DNA of 64,000 nt from Stutzerimonas stutzeri (GCF_038561965.1 NZ_CP139348.1:4712001-4776000); one strand, 5' to 3'; positions 35,576-46,465 are shown, numbered from the stretch's first letter. Notes: generated from the sequence alone by a model not told the origin. A program made the numbers and translations.

Positions 35576-35982
35576 GATTAGTCCCTAACTATAATTAGAC
35601 ACCAATTGGTGCATAACACGCCGAACGGGCGTGGTGTATAACATTCTCTTCGTTTCACACAGATCTGCTCTAGCTTGGGCAATACAGCGATATCAGCGCC
35701 CGTATTGCTTTTTATGCACCAGCTTTCGCTCGGTGCAGGTCCTTATGATGTAGCCGCGAGCGCAATGGGCAGCGGTAGCTCGTAGCGTCACAGCGGAATC
35801 TTGATCTAATGTGCAATTGCTGCGCGTGATGGCACATTAGTCACTGCTTACGTATGGGTAAAGCATCCGATGGATTAATCCTCACTTTTCACGCTTTCGC
35901 CTGACGCACCGCCATTTCCGCCGTTTGCACTTTCCCGCCACCTACCCTGTCCACCCTGCATGGCTAATTTGCGGAGGTAATC
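35576..35982. other. Distal edge of the cassette array, no integrase
   Basis: 407 bases with no gene. It starts with core CCCTAAC (35583-35589), then a 12-bp palindrome CACCAATTGGTG (35600-35611), another GCATAAC heptamer (35611-35617) and the hairpin CACGCC-GAAC-GGGCGTG (35617-35633). Further on are GCACC/GGTGC (35716-35736) and a 9-bp inverted repeat CTAATGTGC/GCACATTAG (35806-35814 and 35832-35840). An attI remnant or decayed attC could lie here; no intI reading frame is visible. Confidence 0.5.
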
Positions 35983-36522
35983 GTGGAAGGCATGTTTTTC
36001 AGTAGCGGAACAACGCTCATGCGCACGCTTGTTGTGGGCGTGCTGGCCTATATCAGCCTGGTGTTGTTGTTGCGTCTGTCGGGGCGGCGGACGTTGTCGA
36101 AGATGAATGCGTTCGATCTGGTGGTGACGGTGGCGCTGGGTTCGACCTTCGCGACGATTCTGCTCAACCGGGATGTGTCGCTGGCCGAGGGGGTGCTGGC
36201 GTTCGCGCTGTTGATCGGGCTGCAGTACGCGGTCACCTGGTCCAGTGTGCGGGTGGCGTGGGTGCGGCGTACGGTGACGGGTGAACCGGCGCTGCTGTTC
36301 TATCGTGGGCGGTTTCTCGGCGATGCCTTGCGCGCGGCACGGGTGACCGAGGATGAGATACGTGCCGCGGCGCGCAGCCAGGGGCTGGCGGCGCTGGATG
36401 GCATCGAGGCGGTGGTGCTGGAAACCGATGGCAGTTTCAGTGTGATCACCGATGGCGCAGGCGACAGCCGTTCCACGCTGGACGGGGTGAATGTGCCGGA
36501 GGCAGGCGAAAGCGGTGTCTGA
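35983..36522 (+). CDS. DUF421/YetF-type membrane protein
   Basis: A 179-residue protein: two or three N-terminal helices (residues 12-80), then a soluble domain. RLSGRRTLSKMNAFDLVVTVALGS at 27-50 and the EPALLFYRGRFLGDALRAAR region are the DUF421 signatures. The C-terminal YetF-type domain (ITEDEIRAAARSQG-like, LDGIEAVVLETDGSFSVI) faces the cytoplasm. GC-rich codon use marks the return to core chromosome. Start at ATG 35983 follows GGAGGTAATCGTGG. Function unknown. Confidence 0.87.
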   Translation: MEGMFFSSGTTLMRTLVVGVLAYISLVLLLRLSGRRTLSKMNAFDLVVTVALGSTFATILLNRDVSLAEGVLAFALLIGLQYAVTWSSVRVAWVRRTVTGEPALLFYRGRFLGDALRAARVTEDEIRAAARSQGLAALDGIEAVVLETDGSFSVITDGAGDSRSTLDGVNVPEAGESGV

Positions 36523-36751
36523 GCTTGCCGCGCAGCGGCGCCGGTTGGCAGCGCGGCTGTGCGCGTCCGGTTGATGATTTGCGGCTTCCCCGCCAGACTC
36601 ATGCGCACGCCACCGTATCCGCCGAAGAGCCAGCGCGGCTGATTTCGGACAGGCCTGCGGCCTGCAATCGCCGCGAGGGTGCGCCTCCCACGGGTCCGGC
36701 GTGCACCTGCTGCTTACGTGGGCGCGCGCCCATCTTTGATGCGATTCAATA

Positions 36752-37654
36752 ATGAAAACCAACCTCGACGAAATGCTCGTCTTTGTCAGCGTGGTCGACA
36801 GTGGCTCGATCAGCGCTGCGGCCGTGCAGCTGGATCAGACGGCCTCCGGCGTCAGCCGGGCATTGAGTCGCCTGGAGGAGAAGCTGGCGGTGACGCTGTT
36901 GCGCCGTACCACACGACGCCTTGAGCTGACCGAGGAGGGCGAGGTGTTCCTGGCGCAGGCGCGGCGCATTCTGGCCAGCGTGGAGGAGGCCGAGGAGCAG
37001 ATGGCGCTGCGCCGGCAGACACCGGCCGGGCGGTTGCGGATCAACACCGCCTCGCCGTTCATGCTGCATGTGATCGCGCCGCTGATCGGCGACTTCCGCG
37101 CGCGCTACCCGCAGATCGAGCTGGAGCTGTACAGCGACGATCGCATCATCGATCTGCTGGAGCGGCGTACCGATCTGGCCATCCGTATCGGCCCGCTGCC
37201 GGATTCCAGCCTGCATGCGCGACCGCTGTGCCACACCATGCGCCGGGTACTGGCGAGCCCGGCTTATCTGCAACGGCATGGCATGCCGCAGAGCGTCGAA
37301 GCGCTGGCCGGGCACAGCCTGATCGGCTTTACCGAGCCGGACCGGCTCAACGACTGGCCGCTGCGCCATGCGTTGGGCGAAAGCTGGCGGATCGTCCCGG
37401 CGCTGCGCGCATCCAGTGGCGATACGGTGCGCGAACTGGCACTGGCCGGCGAGGGGCTGGTATGCCTGTCCGATTTCATGACCGACAAGGACCGCGAGCG
37501 CGGCGATCTGGTAGAGGTGTTGGCGGGGCAGCGTGTCGATGTGCGGCAACCGATCAATGCGGTGTACTACCGCAATACGGCGCTGGCCTCGCGCATCGCC
37601 TGCTTTCTGGATTATCTGAGTGAGCGCCTTGGGATGGGCGCGTCGCGCGACTGA
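36752..37654 (+). CDS. LysR-family transcriptional regulator
   Basis: A 300-residue regulator with an N-terminal winged HTH (MLVFVSVVDSGSISAAAVQL, SGVSRALSRLEEKLAVTLLR) and the effector-binding domain. RTTRRLELTEEGEVFLAQARRIL and INTASPFMLHVIAPLIGDFR are typical of the CrgA/AaeR-like group that controls nearby efflux or oxidoreductase genes. No divergent target is present; the upstream gene is DUF421 on the same strand after a 229-bp gap. Target unknown. Confidence 0.9.
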   Translation: MKTNLDEMLVFVSVVDSGSISAAAVQLDQTASGVSRALSRLEEKLAVTLLRRTTRRLELTEEGEVFLAQARRILASVEEAEEQMALRRQTPAGRLRINTASPFMLHVIAPLIGDFRARYPQIELELYSDDRIIDLLERRTDLAIRIGPLPDSSLHARPLCHTMRRVLASPAYLQRHGMPQSVEALAGHSLIGFTEPDRLNDWPLRHALGESWRIVPALRASSGDTVRELALAGEGLVCLSDFMTDKDRERGDLVEVLAGQRVDVRQPINAVYYRNTALASRIACFLDYLSERLGMGASRD

Positions 37655-37703
37655 GTGCGGCGATTGATGTCTGGGCAACCACGGCTGTCGTGCCGGCGAG
37701 AAG

Positions 37704-37745
37704 CAAAACGGCCCTGCCCATCGGTTCTCCGATGAGCAGGGCCGC
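37704..37745 (-). terminator. Terminator of the YdgA-like gene
   Basis: Read on the minus strand, a long stem GCCCTGCTCATCGG/CCGATGGGCAGGGC with a 4-base loop is followed by TTTT. It is 27 bp after the minus-strand gene and may also stop the LysR transcript on the plus strand. Confidence 0.8.
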
Positions 37746-37772
37746 ATGCTTCTGTTTCGCGAGGAGCGTCGT

Positions 37773-39254
37773 TTACTGCCCGAGCAAACCTGCGTTTTGC
37801 GCCGAGCCAAAGGCGAAGCCCATGAACTCCGGCACGCTCATTTCGCGGCCGTTGAAGGTCACTTTGTCATTGGCGTAGTGCAGCGAACTGACCAGGCGCT
37901 CGCCTTCCAGACGGGACCAGCCGGCGTTGAGTGCCATGCCGCTGAAGAGGTCGGTGGCGGCGTCCGTTTCCTGCTGCAAGGCCACCGGGTCGAGCTGGCC
38001 GCCGCGCTGGTTGTTCTGCGCGATCAGACCGGCAATGTCACGCACCAGGTTCTTGTCGATGCCGGCTTCGGCTTTGAGCGAGGCGAGCATGCTGGTGATC
38101 ATCGCGTCGGGCGTGAAGGCTTCTGCGCTCGGCGATTGCAGGTCGAGCACGATGGACAGGCGGGCGGCGCCGTGAGCGGTTTCGAAGCCGAACTCGTCGA
38201 GCGCCAGGGTGGGCTTGTGTTCGAGCAGTTGCAGGGCCCGCGTTTGCAGTTCCTGCTGCTGGACCATGGTCATGCTGGCGAGCGCATCCTGCGGGGTGGC
38301 GCCACTGTCGAGGATTTCCCGGTAGCTGGTGACCAGTGCCAGGAGGCTGTTTTCTTCGAGGTTGCGCAGGCTGAAGGCCAGGGCGAGGTTGCGCAAGCTC
38401 TGGCCTTTGGCGGTCACTTCACCGACCCGGTAGGCGATGCTCTGGTCGAGGCCGCGGCTGCCACGGCTCAGCTTTTCGTCGACCGAGGCGTTCTGCAGAA
38501 CCACGGCGGGTTCGTCGCCGAGCTGGATTTCCATGCGTTCGAGATTGAAGGCCGAAGGGCCAAAGCCGATGCCATTGGCATAGTCCCGTTTGTCGGCAGT
38601 CAGGCCGATGCCGCGCAGGCTGATGCGCACCGGCTTGCCACTGTCGCTGCGTTGCAGGTCGATATCGACCTCGGCCAGCTGGCCATCCATGCGCACGTCG
38701 CTGCCGTCCTCACTCGCCTCGAAGCTGATGGTGGCGGGCGTAACGCGAACGGTGCCGTCTTCGCTCTTGAGGTCGAAGGCGGCCGAGCGCAGGTCGCCGT
38801 ACTGGCGCCCGTCGTAGCCGATGGTGACATCACCCACCAGCGGGACTGCGCCGGCGGCGGCATCGAACAGGTTCTGCGTCAGCGGGGTGCGCTCGAGTTC
38901 GAAGTGGCTCTGCGCAGCGACCGGCATCAGCTGGCCGCGGGCCAGGCGCGAGACGGGAAAGGGGCCATGTTCGAGGCGATCGTTCAGCAGCAGGCTGTAC
39001 TGACGGTCGTTGCCTTCGTCATCCGGGATGTTGACGTCGATCTGGTAGCGCGCGGCGCTGGACAGCAGGCCGCGCTCGAAGCTGAGCAGGGCGATGCTGA
39101 CATCGGCTCCGGGGCCGACGCCCATTTCGCGCAACTTGGTGTTGGCCTGGTCGACGGCATCACGGGCGGTCGATTCGACTTGGAAACTGGTGTAGACGGT
39201 GGCGGCCCCGAAGAGGGCCAGGGGTACGGCTACGGCGAGCGCGAGCTTTTTCAT
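37773..39254 (-). CDS. YdgA-family (DUF945) protein
   Basis: A 493-residue protein with an N-terminal signal anchor (MKKLALAVAVPLALFGAATV) and a long periplasmic part matching YdgA/DUF945: an N-terminal segment ending YSLLLNDRLEHGPFPVSRLA, the typical HGPFP motif near residue 105, and FNLERMEIQLGDEPAVVLQN later. Family members are of normal length near 500. Function is unclear; in enterics YdgA affects swarming. A strong terminator follows. Confidence 0.87.
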   Translation of the reverse strand: MKKLALAVAVPLALFGAATVYTSFQVESTARDAVDQANTKLREMGVGPGADVSIALLSFERGLLSSAARYQIDVNIPDDEGNDRQYSLLLNDRLEHGPFPVSRLARGQLMPVAAQSHFELERTPLTQNLFDAAAGAVPLVGDVTIGYDGRQYGDLRSAAFDLKSEDGTVRVTPATISFEASEDGSDVRMDGQLAEVDIDLQRSDSGKPVRISLRGIGLTADKRDYANGIGFGPSAFNLERMEIQLGDEPAVVLQNASVDEKLSRGSRGLDQSIAYRVGEVTAKGQSLRNLALAFSLRNLEENSLLALVTSYREILDSGATPQDALASMTMVQQQELQTRALQLLEHKPTLALDEFGFETAHGAARLSIVLDLQSPSAEAFTPDAMITSMLASLKAEAGIDKNLVRDIAGLIAQNNQRGGQLDPVALQQETDAATDLFSGMALNAGWSRLEGERLVSSLHYANDKVTFNGREMSVPEFMGFAFGSAQNAGLLGQ

Positions 39255-39565
39255 GGAAGCATCCTGTGCGGCGGCTGGGCAGACGTCCTGTCAGCCGGTG
39301 GTTGGCAAGCGGCGGCACTCTAACAGCGCGCCTCGGCAGGCTCCAGCGCGCCAGGCTGCGGGATGGGAAAGCTGAGAACGTCGCAACAGATTCGGGCGGG
39401 ACGACGCTGCCGCGCCCTCGCCGCCCTGCCCTGTTGTCGCTGCCATTTCGCTTACGCGCACCGGGATGTGCCGGTGCCATTGCGAGGCCTGCAATGCACC
39501 GGCTTACCTGCGCCCTGCGCCTTACCTGGCGGGGCAACGCAGCTCACGACGGAACGGTGATAGCC
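39255..39565. other. Intergenic gap upstream of the YdgA-like gene
   Basis: 311 bases with no credible gene, no REP unit and no clear promoter; it should hold the YdgA promoter at its left end. Confidence 0.35.
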
Positions 39566-39760
39566 CTAACTTGCGGTGCCCGATTTCGGCATTGGAATGG
39601 CCACGCTGCTTTCGATACTGCCAGCCTCCGCATCGCCTTCCTTGTAGAAGGGCTCCATTTCGTCTCGGGCGCGCTGCCAGTGTTCGGTTTCCATTCCCTC
39701 CGGCTGGCCTTCGGCTTGCCAGATCTCGTAGGCGCGCTGGCGAATCTGTTCTTCGTTCAT
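39566..39760 (-). CDS. DUF2934 small protein
   Basis: A 64-residue protein. MNEEQIRQRAYEIWQAEGQP followed by HWQRARDEM is the DUF2934 motif (R-A-Y-x-I-W...W-x-x-A). The tail is unstructured. The ATG follows GGAGGTTCCC. It faces away from pgm. Function unknown. Confidence 0.82.
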   Translation of the reverse strand: MNEEQIRQRAYEIWQAEGQPEGMETEHWQRARDEMEPFYKEGDAEAGSIESSVAIPMPKSGTAS

Positions 39761-40008
39761 GGGAACCTCCAGGTCAAAGGGGCTCGCGAACGCGGGCCGC
39801 TAAGCAGAAGAAAGGGCGGCCTGGCGGAGGTTCCAGCGGGGCGACGAGCGCCATCGGCCAAAACGTCGCAGGCTGGAAAACACCGATCACGGAACCGCCG
39901 CCGCTCGCGCGGTCGAAGCTCTGGATAAATGGCGCCGACTGGCGTTTCATTCGCTTCGCGCTGCGCCCGTCTGGGCCGGCGTACCGCCTTCTCGCACAGG
40001 ACTGACCG

Positions 40009-41673
<1,665 letters not shown>

Positions 41674-41701
41674 AGGCAAGCCAATCCGCGTCCGCATTAT
41701 T

Positions 41702-41762
41702 GGTGGGCTGAAGCCCACCCTACGAGGTCGGTGCAGCGCTGTAGGGTGGGCTGAAGCCCACC
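41702..41762. repeat. REP doublet, tail-to-tail
   Basis: GGTGGGCTGAAGCCCACCCT followed by AC (41702-41723), a 17-base spacer, and GTAGGGTGGGCTGAAGCCCA followed by CC (41741-41762). Both arms are intact. It lies between pgm and the broken VOC gene. Confidence 0.78.
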
Positions 41763-41835
41763 GATGACGCTACCAGGCCGGGCCTTTGGAAAACGCTCTA
41801 CACTCGATGCGTCCTGTCATCCCGGAGTACAAGTC

Positions 41836-42261
41836 ATGACGCTATCGCCTTTTCACCTCGCAATACCCGTATACGACCTCGCCGCCGCTCGTGCCTTCTA
41901 CGGCGAGCTGTTCGGTTGCCCTGAAGGCCGTAGCAGTGAGCACTGGGTGGATTTCGATTTCTTTGGCCATTAACTGGTGATCCACGAGGCGCCGAAGATG
42001 GCCCATCAGGACGCGGCGCACAGCAACCCGGTGGACGGCCATGACGTACCGGTGCCGCATTTCGGCGTGGTGCTCGGCTGGGAAACCTGGGAAGCGCTAG
42101 CCGAGCGGCTGCAGTCGCGCGGCACGCGTTTCGTCATCGAACCCTACGTGCGTTTCCAGGGGCAGGTCGGCGAGCAGGCGACTATGTTTCTGCTCGACCC
42201 CTGCGGCAATGCACTGGAGTTCAAGGCGTTCAAGGACATGGGTCAGCTGTTCGCCAAGTGA
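41836..42261 (+). pseudogene. VOC-family (glyoxalase-like) gene with one premature stop
   Basis: A single 141-codon reading frame encodes a VOC protein from MTLSPFHLAIPVYDLAAARA to FLLDPCGNALEFKAF, interrupted once by TAA at 41971-41973. The context reads WVDFDFFGH-stop-LVIHEAPKM; relatives typically have Gln at this place, so one C-to-T change (CAA to TAA) explains it. The frame is kept on both sides and all core VOC strands remain, so the lesion is recent or a sequencing error. The ATG has GGAG upstream. If functional, the dimeric metal-binding fold would act on a small substrate, unknown. Confidence 0.82.
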
Positions 42262-42267
42262 GCGGGA

Positions 42268-42804
42268 TCAGCCGCGCTCGGCGAGGTGCTGGTCCTTGAG
42301 CTTGACGTAGTTGCCGGCGGTGTAGCTGAAGAAGCTGCGCTCCTTGTCGGTCAGCGAGCGGGCCTGCTTTACCGGGCTGCCAACGTAGAGATAGCCGCTT
42401 TCCAGCGTCTTGCCCGGCGGCACCAGGCTGCCGGCGCCGATAATCACTTCATCCTCGACCACCGCGCCGTCCATCACGATTGAGCCCATGCCCACCAGAA
42501 TGCGGCTGCCCAGGGTGCAGCCGTGCAGGGTGACCTTGTGGCCGACGGTCACTTCATCGCCGATGGTCAGCGGGAAGCCGTCCGGGTTGTACGGCCCGGC
42601 GTGCGTTATATGCAGCACGCTGCCGTCCTGAATGCTGCTGCGTGCGCCGACGCGGATACGGTGCATGTCGCCACGGATCACGGTGAGCGGCCAGACCGAG
42701 CTGTCGGCGCCGATCTCGACATCGCCGATGACCACGGCGGACTCGTCGACGAACACGCGCTCGCCCAGTTGCGGAATGCTGTTTTGGTAGCTGCGTATCG
42801 CCAC
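42268..42804 (-). CDS. Gamma-carbonic anhydrase-like protein (YrdA type)
   Basis: A 178-residue left-handed beta-helix protein built of hexapeptide repeats (VIGDVEIGADSSVWPLTVIR, SSIQDGSVLHITHAG, VTVGHKVTLHGC). The three metal-binding histidines in LHITHAG and VGHKVTLHG are present, as in the CamH/YrdA group. Such proteins bind Zn or Fe and may hydrate CO2, though many relatives show little activity. It ends 7 bp from the VOC gene end (convergent). Confidence 0.92.
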   Translation of the reverse strand: MAIRSYQNSIPQLGERVFVDESAVVIGDVEIGADSSVWPLTVIRGDMHRIRVGARSSIQDGSVLHITHAGPYNPDGFPLTIGDEVTVGHKVTLHGCTLGSRILVGMGSIVMDGAVVEDEVIIGAGSLVPPGKTLESGYLYVGSPVKQARSLTDKERSFFSYTAGNYVKLKDQHLAERG

Positions 42805-43060
42805 GATAGAAACCTCTTTGGCTGCGGGAAGGGTCGATTGTAATTAAGATGGCCGACATTGCCGCTGCGGACCAATGCTGAGCAGCATGCCGCCTGCCGT
42901 GGTCAGAGTAACAACCGGCTGCTTGTCGGCGGCACGATTTGCCGCCCGGCGTTGAAAAACCGCTGCAGCGCGTCCATCTAGGACGTCTGCCTGCGCGCTG
43001 GCCTGTCCAGCCTCGCTCGAGTGAGCGGCCTGCAACCCTCTTCGTCACAAGGTGTCCCCC

Positions 43061-45112
43061 GTGAGCGCGAACAATCCCCTGCTGCAAGACTTCGACCTGC
43101 CGCCCTATTCCGAGATCCGTCCGGAGCACGTCGAGCCGGCCATCGATACCATCCTCGGCGACAACCGCGTGGCGATCCAGGAGCTGCTCAGCCGTCCGGC
43201 CGAGAGCCTCGACTGGCAAACCCTGGTGGTCGGCCTGGATGAGCTGAACGATCGTCTGGGCCGCGCCTGGGGGCCGGTCGGCCATCTGAACTCGGTGTGC
43301 AACAGCCCGGAACTGCGTACGGCCTATGAGGCCTGCCTGCCCAAGCTGTCGGCTTACTTCACCGAGCTGGGGCAGAACCGCGCGCTGTTCGAGGCCTATC
43401 AGGCGCTGGCCAATAACCCGCAGGCTGGCGCCTTCGAGGTGGCGCAGAAGACCATCCTCGATCATTCGCTGCGTGACTTCCGCTTGTCCGGCATCGACCT
43501 ACCGCCGGTCGAGCAGCAACGCTTCGGCGCCATCCAGATGAAGCTCGCCGAACTCGGCAGCAAGTTCTCCAACCAGTTGCTGGACGCGACCCAGGGCTGG
43601 ACCCGCCACGTCACCGACGAAGCGGTATTGGCCGGCATCACCGATTCAGCCAAGGCCCAGATGGCTGAGGCGGCCAAGGCCAAAGGCCTCGACGGCTGGC
43701 TGATCAGCTTGGAATTCCCCAGCTACTACGCGGTGATGACCTACGCCGACAACCGCAGCCTGCGCGAGGAGGTCTACGCCGCCTATTGCACCCGCGCCTC
43801 GGACCAGGGCCCGAATGCCGGGCAGTTCGACAACGGCCCGGTGATGGCGGAAATCCTCGAGCTGCGCCATGAACTGGCGCAATTGCTTGGCTACAGCAAC
43901 TTCGCCGAGCTGTCGCTGGCAACCAAGATGGCCGAGTCCACCGAGCAGGTGCTGAGCTTCCTGCGTGATCTGGCGGTGCGCAGCAAGCCGTTCGCCGAGC
44001 GCGACCTGGCCGAGCTACGCGCCTTCGCTGCGGAGCAGGGCCTGAACGATCTGCAGAGCTGGGACCTCGGTTACTACGCCGAGAAGCTGCGCCAGCAGCG
44101 CTACAGCCTGAACCAGGAAGAACTGCGCGCCTACTTCCCGATCGACAAGGTGCTGTCCGGCTTGTTCAGCATCGTCCAGCGCCTGTACGGCATCGAGATT
44201 CACGAGCTGGAAGGCTTCGACGGCTGGCATCCCGAAGTGCGTCTGTTCGAGATCACCGAGAACGGTCAGCACGTCGGGCGTTTCTTCTTCGATCTGTACG
44301 CGCGGCCGAACAAGCGCGGCGGCGCCTGGATGGACGGCGCCCGCGACAAGCGCCGCACCGCCCTCGGCACCCTGCAGACGCCAGTGGCCAATCTGGTCTG
44401 CAACTTCACCCCGCCAGTCGGCGAGCGCCCGGCGCTGCTGACTCACGACGAGGTCACCACCCTGTTCCACGAATTCGGCCACGGCCTGCACCACCTGCTG
44501 ACCCAGGTCGAGCATGCCGGCGCTTCGGGCATCAACGGCGTGGCGTGGGATGCCGTGGAGCTGCCGAGCCAGTTCATGGAGAACTGGTGCTGGGACCCCG
44601 AAGGCCTGGCGCACATCTCCGGCCACTACCAGACCGGTGAGCGTCTGCCGCAGGACAAACTGGACATGATGCTGGCGGCGAAGAACTTCCAGTCCGGCAT
44701 GGTGATGGCGCGCCAGCTGGAGTTCTCGCTGTTCGACTTCGAACTGCACGCCACCCACGGCGATGGCCGCAGCGTGCTGGAAGTGCTCGAACACATCCGC
44801 GACGAGGTCTCGGTGATGCGACCACCGGCGTACAACCGTTTCCCCAACAGCTTCGCGCACATCTTCGCCGGCGGCTACGCGGCCGGTTACTACAGCTACA
44901 AGTGGGCCGAGGTGCTGTCGTCCGATGCCTTCTCGCGTTTCGAGGAAGAAGGCGTGTTCAATTCCGAGACCGGCCGTGCCTTCCGTAACGCCATCCTGGC
45001 CCGTGGAGGCTCGCAGGAGCCGATGGTACTGTTTGTCGATTTCCGAGGCCGCGAGCCGTCCATCGACGCCCTGCTCCGCCACCTCGGGCTGGTAGCGGAG
45101 GCCGCGGCATGA
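43061..45112 (+). CDS. prlC: Oligopeptidase A
   Basis: A 683-residue M3 metallopeptidase. The Zn-binding HEFGH is at residues 470-474 (TLFHEFGHGLHHLLTQVEH), with the third ligand Glu in NWCWDPEGL-type context after it; INGVAWDAVELPSQFMENWCW and YAAGYYSYKWAEVL are M3A signatures. It degrades short peptides, including signal peptides, in the cytoplasm. I prefer GTG 43061 with AGGTG 6 bases upstream over GTG 43052. Its stop overlaps the yheV-like start (ATGA). Confidence 0.94.
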   Translation: MSANNPLLQDFDLPPYSEIRPEHVEPAIDTILGDNRVAIQELLSRPAESLDWQTLVVGLDELNDRLGRAWGPVGHLNSVCNSPELRTAYEACLPKLSAYFTELGQNRALFEAYQALANNPQAGAFEVAQKTILDHSLRDFRLSGIDLPPVEQQRFGAIQMKLAELGSKFSNQLLDATQGWTRHVTDEAVLAGITDSAKAQMAEAAKAKGLDGWLISLEFPSYYAVMTYADNRSLREEVYAAYCTRASDQGPNAGQFDNGPVMAEILELRHELAQLLGYSNFAELSLATKMAESTEQVLSFLRDLAVRSKPFAERDLAELRAFAAEQGLNDLQSWDLGYYAEKLRQQRYSLNQEELRAYFPIDKVLSGLFSIVQRLYGIEIHELEGFDGWHPEVRLFEITENGQHVGRFFFDLYARPNKRGGAWMDGARDKRRTALGTLQTPVANLVCNFTPPVGERPALLTHDEVTTLFHEFGHGLHHLLTQVEHAGASGINGVAWDAVELPSQFMENWCWDPEGLAHISGHYQTGERLPQDKLDMMLAAKNFQSGMVMARQLEFSLFDFELHATHGDGRSVLEVLEHIRDEVSVMRPPAYNRFPNSFAHIFAGGYAAGYYSYKWAEVLSSDAFSRFEEEGVFNSETGRAFRNAILARGGSQEPMVLFVDFRGREPSIDALLRHLGLVAEAAA

Positions 45113-45387
45113 ACGACGAAGTAACCCGGGTTACCACCAAGCGCTTCATCGCCGGGGCCGTGTGCCCGGCGTGCAGCGGCACCGACTGCATCAAGATGTG
45201 GGACGTCGACGGCGTGCCGCATCGCGAGTGCATCGACTGCGGCTACGCCGACACCCTCAATGCTCAAGGCCAGTCTGTGCCGATGGAGTTGGGCACGAGG
45301 GTCAACAAGGTCCAGCCCAAACCGGCCAATCCACAGGTGCAGTCGGTGCAGTTCTTCCCCAATCCGAAGCTGAAAAAGCCGGAGTAA
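45109..45387 (+). CDS. YheV-type zinc ribbon protein
   Basis: A 92-residue protein with a zinc ribbon: Cys19-x2-Cys22 (VCPACSG) and Cys41-x2-Cys44 (CIDCGY), matching the YheV family. It overlaps prlC by 4 bp and is followed 5 bp later by the DUF1835 gene, so all three are one operon. The C-terminus NPKLKKPE is basic and flexible. Function unknown. Confidence 0.9.
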   Translation: MNDEVTRVTTKRFIAGAVCPACSGTDCIKMWDVDGVPHRECIDCGYADTLNAQGQSVPMELGTRVNKVQPKPANPQVQSVQFFPNPKLKKPE

Positions 45388-45392
45388 CCATC

Positions 45393-46193
45393 GTGCTGCA
45401 CCTGACCTGCGGTGACCTGGCTGGCGATAGCGTGCAAGCGCTGCTGGCCAAGTGCGAATCCGGATTCCAGGTGCGAGTGCTGCGTGATGACCTGGCTGTA
45501 GGGCCGCTGAGCGACGTGGACCGCGCGCCCTGCGCCGCTCGTGCAGCGTTCTGGGAGCGAGTCTGGCCGGACGAGGTGTCACCGCGCCCGGCGTTCGCCA
45601 GTGATCTGGCCGCCGACGCCGTCTGGCTGGCCGAACTGCCCGGCCACGCCGTGGCCGTGACCGTCTGGCACGGCGACAGTGCATCCGAGCAGCTGCTGCT
45701 GGCACGGGTCGCCGCGGCGCTGCAGGGTTCTGCCTGCACACTGCACGAAGTGGCTTGCGGCACGGGCGACAGCAGCGTCAGCCAACGCAAGGCGGTGTCC
45801 ATGCATTCGCCCGAAGCGTTGGCCGCGCTGTACAGGCCGCAGGCCGTTTCAGCATCGCGCCAAGCCGAGCTTGCTGCGGCCTGGCATCAGCAATGCGCCG
45901 ACCCGCATGTTATTCGCCGCTGGCACGAGGGGATCTTCCAGGGCGAAGGCTATCGGACAATCGATGTGGCGCTCGAAGCAGCCAGCAAGAACGAGTACGC
46001 GCCGCTGGCACGTGCGATGGCTGAAGTCATGGGGCATTGCGATGGTTTCTTCGCCACCGACTTCTTCCTCTACTGGCGCGCCCGCGAGTTGGCCCTTGCT
46101 GGGCAGCTGGAATTACAGGGCGACCCCGTAGCCGGTTACCGCGACCTGCAGGTGCGTCGATCAGCACTAGCGCCAGGTGGGAATGGCCAGTAA
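45393..46193 (+). CDS. DUF1835/DUF3658 protein
   Basis: A 266-residue soluble protein. The N-terminus LHLTCGDLAGDSVQALL, then FQVRVLRDDLAVGPLSDVD, matches DUF1835, and the C-terminal part (HVIRRWHEGIFQGEGYRTID) resembles DUF3658. The GTG at 45393 is chosen because GGAG lies 8 bases upstream and it starts right at the domain; an upstream frame runs through yheV and is rejected. Last gene of the prlC operon. Function unknown. Confidence 0.83.
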   Translation: MLHLTCGDLAGDSVQALLAKCESGFQVRVLRDDLAVGPLSDVDRAPCAARAAFWERVWPDEVSPRPAFASDLAADAVWLAELPGHAVAVTVWHGDSASEQLLLARVAAALQGSACTLHEVACGTGDSSVSQRKAVSMHSPEALAALYRPQAVSASRQAELAAAWHQQCADPHVIRRWHEGIFQGEGYRTIDVALEAASKNEYAPLARAMAEVMGHCDGFFATDFFLYWRARELALAGQLELQGDPVAGYRDLQVRRSALAPGGNGQ

Positions 46194-46434
46194 GCCAAGT
46201 CCTGAAGGCAAAAACACACCACAGCGAGTCGCCTGTATCGCAGCCAAGACTCGGTCTCCGTCCCCTTCTACGAATAGCCTCCAGTGCTACTTCTGCATAT
46301 ACGCCAGCCGATAGCGCGGGGCTTCTGTGGCAGCGGTCCTGACCGCGCAAGCCTCAACACCGAGCCGCCCGCTCGCGGTTAACACTTGGCGCCCGGCAAC
46401 TTCTATGAAGGGCAGCCATTGCCGCACGGCTGAT

Positions 46435-46465
46435 AAAAAAGAACCCGCACTCGGCGGGTTCTTTT
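46435..46465. terminator. Bidirectional terminator
   Basis: AAAAAAGAACCCGC, loop, GCGGGTTCTTTTC: an 8-bp GC stem flanked by A-run and T-run, so it can end both the DUF1835 transcript and the convergent acyltransferase transcript. The 240 bases before it (46194-46434) show no gene. Confidence 0.88.

Noticed and set aside
41977..42261. The second half of the VOC gene as a separate GTG-started gene
   Set aside because: It is in the same frame as the first half and completes a standard VOC domain; a stand-alone half-domain is unlikely.
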